In this document: piece after piece, positions 58,035 to 64,000 of the stretch | How positions within the stretch are numbered: position 1 is the stretch's first letter | Layout of the letters: every line of letters starts with the position of its first letter | Source of the DNA: Neorhizobium populisoli | Lineage (GTDB): Bacteria; Pseudomonadota; Alphaproteobacteria; Rhizobiales; Rhizobiaceae | Direction: 5' to 3' | NCBI RefSeq assembly: GCF_019430945.1 | Contig: NZ_JAHYCB010000001.1 | Coordinates: forward strand, 682,001 to 746,000 | DNA length: 64,000 nucleotides | Notes under the pieces: model-generated | Told to the model about the DNA's origin: nothing | Databases searched by the model: none | What the model saw: the letters and a program-made list of their open reading frames with translations, nothing else | Translations under genes and position numbers: made by a program

Positions 58035-59072
58035 ATGCCCGGCGAGATCAGCAAGGCGGCAAGAGACCGTAACCTTCAGGTGGTGACCCAGCACATGGCG
58101 AAGCTGGAGGTCAGCGGCCTGCCGCGGAACTACGAACTTTTCCACGAGGCATTGTCCGGTGCCGACCCGGCGCTGTCGCGGGAGGTGATGGCTCTGACCA
58201 CCCTGCCCTCGCAGGCCGTTCTGGATGAGATCGGCCTGCGACATCAGGTGCCGAGCTTCATCGCTCTCGCAACACCGCGTTCACGCGACCACGAAATCAG
58301 GCTGCTCACTGAGCTTCGCGACAAGATGTCGAGCGGGGTTACCCAGAAACAGGGCTTTACCCGCGTTCTGGAAGCCGTCGCCCGCAGCCTCAGGGAAGAC
58401 AACAATGCCGGCCCGGGCGATATCCTGGCCGAGATCGAATATCTGAGCGTCTCGCTCTCGGACGCGGTGGTCGCCGAGACGGAGCTTGAGGAAATCCTGA
58501 AGTCGGGCGTCGCGCGCCTTACCAAAGCGGAAAGTGATATGGCCGCCGCGCGCGCCTTGACGCTGCGTGACCGGCTGACCTCGCTGCCGAACCATGCAGC
58601 CTTTGCCGAACGTCTGGAAAAGCTTTACGGCGCCGAAGGCGACAAGCACGATACCGCCCTCTTCTTGGTTACGCTGCCGGATCTGCCGGACATCGCGCAG
58701 ACCTATGGCGAGCCCGCGGCAAACCGCATCATCAAGAAAGCGGCTTCCATCTTCCGAAAAGCAATCAAGAAGAACGATTTCCTGGCCCGCATCGGCAAGG
58801 GTGATTTCGCTTTCCTGCTGCGCGAGGTCGATCGGGACAGTATCCAGGCGATTGCCGGACGACTTTCGGCCTCGATCGCCGACAATCTCGTTTTTGCGGT
58901 TTCCGATCGCAGCAGCACGACATTGCAGTTGTCGATCGGCGTGGCACGGATGGCGGAGGCCTTCTCGCCGCCGCAGTTGCGCCTGCAGGCGGCAACCGCA
59001 CTCGAAGCCGCATTGGCCAATCCGCGCCTGCCGGTGGTGGTCTTCAGCGAAACAGTGCGCCGCGCTTCCTGA
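58035..59072 (+). CDS. GGDEF-domain protein with degenerate active site
   Basis: A 345-residue cytosolic protein: an N-terminal helical region (1-170) and a C-terminal GGDEF domain (DRLTSLPNHAAFAERL to the end). The signature GGDEF is replaced by GKGDF (residues 254-258 in ARIGKGDFAFLL), so the metal-binding Asp/Glu are altered and cyclase activity is unlikely; it may bind c-di-GMP or act as a scaffold. No EAL domain. It begins with a weak ribosome site (GAG) and is divergent from the GST gene. Confidence 0.85.
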   Translation: MPGEISKAARDRNLQVVTQHMAKLEVSGLPRNYELFHEALSGADPALSREVMALTTLPSQAVLDEIGLRHQVPSFIALATPRSRDHEIRLLTELRDKMSSGVTQKQGFTRVLEAVARSLREDNNAGPGDILAEIEYLSVSLSDAVVAETELEEILKSGVARLTKAESDMAAARALTLRDRLTSLPNHAAFAERLEKLYGAEGDKHDTALFLVTLPDLPDIAQTYGEPAANRIIKKAASIFRKAIKKNDFLARIGKGDFAFLLREVDRDSIQAIAGRLSASIADNLVFAVSDRSSTTLQLSIGVARMAEAFSPPQLRLQAATALEAALANPRLPVVVFSETVRRAS

Positions 59073-59150
59073 GAGCCCTGCGGAAAGACTGGCGGTGCAA
59101 CCTGCGCCGCCATCTTGCCATGACGGCCGGTTTCGGCCAAAACCGCCGCC

Positions 59151-61034
59151 ATGATCACGATCAACGACCTCTCCGCCCGCATTGCGGGCCGCCTGCTTCT
59201 CGACCACGCCAGCGTCTCGCTTCCGGCAGGCGCCAAAGTCGGCCTTATTGGCCGTAACGGTGCCGGCAAGTCGACGCTTTTCCGCGTCATTACCGGCGAC
59301 CTCGTTTCCGAGAGCGGCTCGGTCACCATTCCGAAAAATGCCCGGATCGGTCAGGTCGCCCAGGAAGCGCCCGGCACAGAGGACTCGTTGATCACTATCG
59401 TCATGGCTGCCGACAAGGAGCGCGCGGCGTTGATGGCGGAGGCCGAGACGGCAACCGATCCGCACCGCATTGCCGAGATTCAAATGCGGCTCGTCGATAT
59501 CGACGCACATTCGGCGGAAGCGCGGGCGGCGAGCATTCTTGCCGGTCTTGGCTTCAATGCCGAAGCGCAGCTTCGCCCCGCCTCGTCGTTTTCGGGCGGC
59601 TGGCGCATGCGCGTGGCGCTGGCCGCCGTGCTCTTCGCCGAACCCGACCTGCTGCTGCTCGATGAGCCGACCAACTATCTCGACCTTGAAGGCACGATGT
59701 GGCTGGAAGACTATGTGCGGCGCTATCCGCATACGGTCATCGTCATCAGTCACGACCGCGACATGCTGAACAATGCCGTCAATTCGATCGTGCATCTCAA
59801 CCAGTCGAAGCTGACCTATTATCGCGGGAATTACGACCAGTTCGAGCGTCAGAAGGCGGAAGCCGACGAATTGCAGATGAAGGCGAAGGCCAAGAACGAC
59901 GCCGCCCGCAAACACCTGCAAAGCTTCATCGACCGGTTCAAGGCCAAGGCGACCAAGGCCAAGCAGGCGCAGAGCCGTGTCAAGGCGCTGGAGCGCATGG
60001 GCACCGTGGCCGCCGTCGTGGAAGACCATGTGCAGCCGATCACCTTCCCAACGCCCGAAAAGCAGCCCGCCTCGCCGATCGTGGCGATCAACAAGGGCGC
60101 AGTGGGTTATACGCCCGGCAAGCCGATCCTGAAGAATATCAGCCTGCGCATCGACAATGACGACCGTATCGCGTTGCTTGGCTCCAACGGCAACGGCAAA
60201 TCCACCTTCGCCAAGCTGATCTCCGGCCGGCTGGAGACTGACGGCGGCGAGATGAAGCTGGCGCCCTCGCTTTCCATCGGCTTTTTCGCGCAGCACCAGC
60301 TGGACGATCTCATTCCCAATGAGACGCCGGTCGATCACGTTCGCCGACTGATGCCGCAAGCGGCCGAAGCGCAGGTGCGGGCCCGCGTCGCCCAGATGGG
60401 CCTCGCCACCGAAAAGATGGCGACGGCCGCGAAGGACCTTTCCGGTGGCGAGAAGGCACGTCTGCTGATGGGCCTCGCAACCTTTCATGCGCCAAACCTG
60501 CTTATCCTCGACGAACCGACCAACCATCTCGATATCGACAGCCGCCGGGCGCTGATCGAAGCGTTGAACGACTACGACGGCGCCGTCATCCTGATCTCCC
60601 ACGACCGCCACCTGATCGAGGCGACAGTCGACCGGCTATGGCTGGTCAACGACGGCACGGTGAAGCCGTTCGAGGGCGATCTCGAGGAATATCGCGACCT
60701 GATCATTGCGGCCGGCCGCAAGAAGGACGACAAGCCGCAGGCCGCCGAGGATACGGCATCGAAGGCCGATCAGCGCAAGGCCAATGCGGAAAAGCGCGCC
60801 TCGCTCGCGCCGCTCAAGAAAAAGATCAACGAAGTCGAGGCTTTGACGGGAAAGCTGGAGAAGCTGATTCAGGCGCTTGATAAAGAGCTTGCAGATCCGA
60901 TGCTCTACGAGAAGGCGCCAGCCAAGGCTGCCTCCAAGTCCAAGGAGCGCGGTGAAGCGGCGGCGAAGCTTTCTGCAGCGGAAGAGGAATGGCTGATGCT
61001 TTCGGCCGAATATGAAGAGGGTATGGCGGGGTGA
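59151..61034 (+). CDS. ABC-F family ATP-binding protein (Uup/EttA/YheS-like)
   Basis: A 627-residue ATPase without membrane segments, with two ABC domains: Walker A GRNGAGKST and GSNGNGKST, signatures FSGGWRMRV and LSGGEKARL, Walker B LLLLDEPTN and LLILDEPTN. An interdomain linker rich in Lys/Ala and a coiled C-terminal tail (EKRASLAPLKKKINEVEALTGKLEKLI) are typical of YheS-type ABC-F proteins that act on ribosomes. The exact subfamily is not certain. It follows the GGDEF gene by 78 bp. Confidence 0.92.
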   Translation: MITINDLSARIAGRLLLDHASVSLPAGAKVGLIGRNGAGKSTLFRVITGDLVSESGSVTIPKNARIGQVAQEAPGTEDSLITIVMAADKERAALMAEAETATDPHRIAEIQMRLVDIDAHSAEARAASILAGLGFNAEAQLRPASSFSGGWRMRVALAAVLFAEPDLLLLDEPTNYLDLEGTMWLEDYVRRYPHTVIVISHDRDMLNNAVNSIVHLNQSKLTYYRGNYDQFERQKAEADELQMKAKAKNDAARKHLQSFIDRFKAKATKAKQAQSRVKALERMGTVAAVVEDHVQPITFPTPEKQPASPIVAINKGAVGYTPGKPILKNISLRIDNDDRIALLGSNGNGKSTFAKLISGRLETDGGEMKLAPSLSIGFFAQHQLDDLIPNETPVDHVRRLMPQAAEAQVRARVAQMGLATEKMATAAKDLSGGEKARLLMGLATFHAPNLLILDEPTNHLDIDSRRALIEALNDYDGAVILISHDRHLIEATVDRLWLVNDGTVKPFEGDLEEYRDLIIAAGRKKDDKPQAAEDTASKADQRKANAEKRASLAPLKKKINEVEALTGKLEKLIQALDKELADPMLYEKAPAKAASKSKERGEAAAKLSAAEEEWLMLSAEYEEGMAG

Positions 61035-61071
61035 CATCGAGCCTGCCTGAAGGCTCGCAGACATCTCCGTT

Positions 61072-61148
61072 CGTCATCCTCGCCCTTGTGGCGAGGATCT
61101 AACCACGTTTGACGTGGACAGATCCTCGGGACGAGCCCGAGGATGACG
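61072..61148. repeat. Dispersed intergenic palindromic repeat
   Basis: A 77-bp element with three hairpins (CATCCTCGCC/GGCGAGGATC, CCACGT/ACGTGG, CCTCGGG/CCCGAGG) and inverted ends CGTCATCCT/AGGATGACG. Repeats of this type are common between genes in Rhizobiaceae. It lies between the ABC-F gene and the peptidase gene and may act as an mRNA stabiliser or terminator. Confidence 0.75.
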
Positions 61149-61265
61149 GCAGACCCAAGTTCGCCCGTCGCCATCTCGATTATTCGCTTATCAAATACGA
61201 TCGCGGAGGTTGCCCATCGTTCGCCGCGACCATAGGTATGGCTTCGCTGAACGGAGACACCATCC

Positions 61266-63308
61266 ATGGACCTTTTCCTCGAAACCGACGACGATCCGAA
61301 GACGCTGGCTTTTGTTGCCGAGCTCAACAAGGCTTCCGATGAAAGGCTTCAGACGGCGGAATTCGAGAAGGACCGCGACACCGTCAAGGCGATGTTCGAG
61401 CGCGAGGACCGGCTGATCGTGCCAAGCCGCCGTGGCAAGTGGCTGTTCGATTATCATCGCACCAAGGACAATCCGCTCGGCATCTGGCGCCGGCTGCCGG
61501 CCGATCAGGAGCCGAACTCGGATGCGGCCTGGGAGACAGTGCTCGATCTCGATGCCTTCTGCAAAGCAGAGGGCAAGCGCTGGATTTATTCCGGCGCGAT
61601 TACCTGTCCTTTCGAGCCGACGCGGGTGCTGCTCATTCTCTCGGATGGCGGCTCCGATCTGCTGCGGTTGGTGGAATTCAACACGGAAACCAGGACATTT
61701 ATCGAAGGCGGCTTCGATACGCCTGCGGCGCGCGCCCATGCCAGCTGGCTCTCCCACGACGAGATCGCCTATTTCGGCTCCGTCGACGAGAATTCCGCCA
61801 CCCGCTCCGGCTGGCCGCGTGTCGGCCGCCGGCTGAAGCGCGGGCAAACGGTGCAGGATGCGCCTGTCTATTTCGAAGCAGGCAAGGACGATGTCTATGG
61901 CTCGGCCTATTCCATCGATCCACTCTTCTGGGGCGGCAATTCGGGTGAACGGCCGGTCGAGATCTTCTCCGTCGGCCATGAGATCGGCAAGGCGAGCGTG
62001 CATCTGCGCGATGCCAAGGGCGAAATCCGTCGCCTCGATCTGCCGACCCAGATCGACTATTCCGCCAACCACAGCCACATTCTCTGGCGCGCCAAGACCG
62101 ACGAACGCCATCCGACCGGCAGCCTGATCCTGCAGACAATCGCACCGTTTACGGATGAACCGCTCGGAGAGGTGCGCATTCTGTTTTCGCCGAACGACGG
62201 GCAGTCGATCGCGCAATTCTCCCTGCTGAAAACATGGGCGCTGTTCATCGTCAGCGACCGGATGGTGCCGAAGCTCTATCTGCTCGACCTGACGAAGGGC
62301 GGAGCCAAACCGGAAGAAATGCCGCTGCCGTCCGAATTGCAGACCGTGAATTTCCGGCTGCTCGATGCGGATTTGACGCTCGGCGAAGAAGTGCTGACCG
62401 TCATCGGCCAAGGCTTTCTTCTGCCTTACAGCACCTACCGCCTCGACCTGACCGACCACAGCCGCGCCCCAGAGCTCGTGCTTACCGGCACCGCGCCGGC
62501 CTATTTCGATGCCGAGGGCATGCGAACAGAACTACTTGAGGCTACATCGGAAGACGGCACCAAGGTGCCCTATCACATCGCCTTTCCGAAGAGCTGGACC
62601 GAGGGCGAATTGCCTGTGCTGATGTATGGATATGGCGGTTTCGCCTCGCCACTTGCGCCTTACTATTCCGGTAATAACGGCCTCTGGCTCTCGCATGGCG
62701 GTGCCTATGTGCAGGCCTATATCCGCGGCGGCGGCGAGCTTGGGCCGGACTGGCACCATGCCGCCAAGGGCCACGGTCGCCACAAAGCGTTCGAGGATTT
62801 CGCCGCGATTGCCCGCGATCTGGTGAAGCGCGGTTATACCCGGTCGTCGCGCATCGCCTGCACCGGCGGCAGCAATGGCGGACTGCTGACGGCCGTGATG
62901 CTGACCCGTTACCCGAAGGATTTTGGCGCGGTCTGGACCCGCGTGCCTGTGATCGACATGTCCCGCTTCCACGTCTTCCCGGCCGGCAAGGCGTGGATGG
63001 ACGAATATGGCAACCCCGATGTGGAAGCAGACCTCGAATACATGCTGGGTTACTCTCCGCTGCATCAGGTGAAGCCATCAGCAGATGTGAGCTATCCGCC
63101 GGTCTATATTGAAAGCTCATCGAACGATGATCGGGTGCATCCGTCTCACGCACGCCGTTTCGCAAAGCGGCTGATCGAGACCGGGCATGTGCCACTATTC
63201 CACGAATATGGTTCGGGCGGTCATGGCGGCGCCGGCGATTCCAGCGAACAGGCTGCACGGCTGGCGATGGGATACAGCTTCCTGCGCCAGACGATCATAA
63301 AGGGCTGA
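61266..63308 (+). CDS. Prolyl oligopeptidase family (S9) peptidase
   Basis: A 680-residue cytosolic serine peptidase: N-terminal beta-propeller, then an alpha/beta-hydrolase domain with the nucleophile Ser536 in GGSNGG, the catalytic Asp at about 621/622 in SNDDRVHPSH, and the catalytic His653 in GSGGHGGAGDS. It belongs to the prolyl oligopeptidase group and may be prolyl oligopeptidase-like rather than oligopeptidase B, since GGSNGG and the Asp-Asp-Arg-Val loop are shared. No signal peptide. Confidence 0.9.
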   Translation: MDLFLETDDDPKTLAFVAELNKASDERLQTAEFEKDRDTVKAMFEREDRLIVPSRRGKWLFDYHRTKDNPLGIWRRLPADQEPNSDAAWETVLDLDAFCKAEGKRWIYSGAITCPFEPTRVLLILSDGGSDLLRLVEFNTETRTFIEGGFDTPAARAHASWLSHDEIAYFGSVDENSATRSGWPRVGRRLKRGQTVQDAPVYFEAGKDDVYGSAYSIDPLFWGGNSGERPVEIFSVGHEIGKASVHLRDAKGEIRRLDLPTQIDYSANHSHILWRAKTDERHPTGSLILQTIAPFTDEPLGEVRILFSPNDGQSIAQFSLLKTWALFIVSDRMVPKLYLLDLTKGGAKPEEMPLPSELQTVNFRLLDADLTLGEEVLTVIGQGFLLPYSTYRLDLTDHSRAPELVLTGTAPAYFDAEGMRTELLEATSEDGTKVPYHIAFPKSWTEGELPVLMYGYGGFASPLAPYYSGNNGLWLSHGGAYVQAYIRGGGELGPDWHHAAKGHGRHKAFEDFAAIARDLVKRGYTRSSRIACTGGSNGGLLTAVMLTRYPKDFGAVWTRVPVIDMSRFHVFPAGKAWMDEYGNPDVEADLEYMLGYSPLHQVKPSADVSYPPVYIESSSNDDRVHPSHARRFAKRLIETGHVPLFHEYGSGGHGGAGDSSEQAARLAMGYSFLRQTIIKG

Positions 63309-63323
63309 GTGATTTCATCGACG

Positions 63324-63370
63324 TTGTCGGTCTCGTGAATATACACTATATTGGCATGTATATTCACGAG
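63324..63370 (+). promoter_or_regulatory. Promoter and operator of vapBC
   Basis: A perfect 14-bp inverted repeat, CTCGTGAATATACA (63332-63345) and TGTATATTCACGAG (63357-63370), separated by 11 bp. A promoter TTGTCG (63324-63329), 17-bp spacer, TATATT (63347-63352) places the -10 in the gap between the arms. The vapB ATG is 8 bp beyond. This is the expected autorepression site. Confidence 0.75.
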
Positions 63371-63378
63371 GCACAGCC

Positions 63379-63639
63379 ATGCCCCTTTATGTGCGCGATG
63401 AGCGCGTCAATCAATTGGCCGAACAGGCCCAGAAAATCCTGAAGGCTCCGACGAAGACGGATGCCATCCGGCAGGCGCTGGAGCGTGTGGTGGAAACTTC
63501 GGAAGACGCCAAGCCAGTGGAAAAACCTCCGCTTGCAGAGCAGCTGAAAGCTATTCAGGATGAAGTAAAGCGGCTGGGCACACCGAACCTGGATTTCGAC
63601 GAGAAAGCCTATCTCGACGAAATGTGGGGACGTGACTGA
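63379..63639 (+). CDS. vapB: VapB-type antitoxin
   Basis: An 86-residue protein with a ribbon-helix-helix-like N-terminus (MPLYVRDERVNQLAEQAQKILKAPTKTDAIRQAL) and a charged C-terminal tail (DFDEKAYLDEMWGRD) that should cover the toxin active site. Its stop overlaps the vapC start (TGATG). A palindromic operator lies just upstream. Confidence 0.88.
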   Translation: MPLYVRDERVNQLAEQAQKILKAPTKTDAIRQALERVVETSEDAKPVEKPPLAEQLKAIQDEVKRLGTPNLDFDEKAYLDEMWGRD

Positions 63640-64000
63640 TGTTTCTCGAAACTTCGGCGATCATCGAAATCTTGCTGGATACGGAGCGGTCGAAGGATTT
63701 GATCGCACAGCTTGAGCGCTCCAAAAGCCCTCGATCAACTGCGCCGACCGTCATCTATGAGGCAACGACCGTCCTCGCCGGCAAGCAGAATCTTGATGTC
63801 TCGGTCGCCGAGCGACTTGTTCGTTCACTGCTTTCAGCTCTGGACGTCGAGACCATCGCCATGACGGATCAAACGGCTTCCGTCGCCATCGACGCCTTCG
63901 CCCGCTACGGCAAAGGTCGTCATTCGGCAAAACTGAATTTCGGCGATTGCTTTTCCTATGCCGGCGCCAAGGCCGCGGGCGTCGGCTTACTCTATGTCGG
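63639..64000 (+). CDS. vapC: VapC-type PIN-domain toxin, 3' end beyond the window
   Basis: Magnesium-dependent ribonuclease toxin. About 120 codons are seen (MFLETSAIIEILLDTERSKD ... KLNFGDCFSYAGAKAAGVGLLYVG). The usual first catalytic Asp (MF-x-D-T-S-A) is Glu here (MFLETSA), while the later acidic residues (YEAT; FGDCFSYA) are present. The stop is outside the window. Coupled to vapB. Confidence 0.87.
   Translation, partial: MFLETSAIIEILLDTERSKDLIAQLERSKSPRSTAPTVIYEATTVLAGKQNLDVSVAERLVRSLLSALDVETIAMTDQTASVAIDAFARYGKGRHSAKLNFGDCFSYAGAKAAGVGLLYV

Noticed and set aside
58281..60611. 776-codon open frame on the minus strand opposite the GGDEF and ABC-F genes
   Set aside because: It is the antisense shadow of two clear genes in a GC-rich genome; its protein has no family features and the sense genes have all motifs.

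Overview
The window is a gene-dense (about 60% G+C) stretch of an alphaproteobacterial chromosome. Gene content and order point to the Rhizobiaceae (Rhizobium/Agrobacterium/Neorhizobium group). The evidence is the glyA-nrdR-ribD-ribE order, an adjacent ldtP-ldtR pair, an aspartate-type HemB, perM-hdaA-ppk-ppx upstream of purM-purN, DUF1236-type small secreted proteins, an Omp25/RopB-like porin, and a RIME-type palindromic repeat. No rRNA, tRNA, IS element, prophage or CRISPR array was seen.

Layout. 1-3.4 kb: glyA-nrdR-ribD-ribE (one-carbon, NrdR regulator, riboflavin), minus strand, ribE cut by the window edge. 3.5-7 kb: L,D-transpeptidase, a small TTG-start ORF with a strong hairpin, the MarR regulator LdtR and a membrane protein. 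7.1-11 kb: cupin, hemB, RDD protein, Bpt leucyltransferase, DMT transporter. 11-11.6 kb: AbrB-Doc toxin-antitoxin module abutting parC (11.6-13.9 kb). 14-17.4 kb: exported protein, SulP transporter, DUF1236 protein. 17.6-21.2 kb: compact P450, lipid A-type acyltransferase and beta-lactamase-fold hydrolase operon. 21.3-31.6 kb: aspS, glyoxalase, ICMT-like protein, MFS, rnd, DUF2000/AraC pair, phytase-like protein behind an apparent PhoB site array, TehA-type transporter. 31.6-39.3 kb: ppx, ppk, hdaA, perM (minus) and purM-purN (plus). 39.4-44.5 kb: an omptin-family outer-membrane protease, then phnM, nudK and a molybdopterin oxidoreductase on the minus strand. 44.5-48.5 kb: rlmJ, YbhN-like flippase-type protein, RNase T2, GST, outer-membrane barrel. 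49-53 kb: uvrC-pgsA-moaD, RIME element, moaE. 53-56.5 kb: orphan LivH-type permease divergent from a CGNR regulator, lipoprotein, unknown exported protein. 56.6-63.3 kb: ndk, GST, degenerate GGDEF protein, ABC-F ATPase, prolyl oligopeptidase. 63.3-64 kb: vapB and a truncated vapC.

The backbone is housekeeping. Accessory or regulatory novelty lies in six places: the PHO-like 11-bp repeat array at 28.2 kb, the P450-acyltransferase-hydrolase operon, the rhizobial omptin, the two toxin-antitoxin modules with palindromic operators, the CGNR regulator with an apparently leaderless start, and intergenic palindromic repeats, one of which seems to supply a ribosome binding site to moaE. I did not find a convincing wholly new multi-gene system; the P450 operon is the closest candidate.
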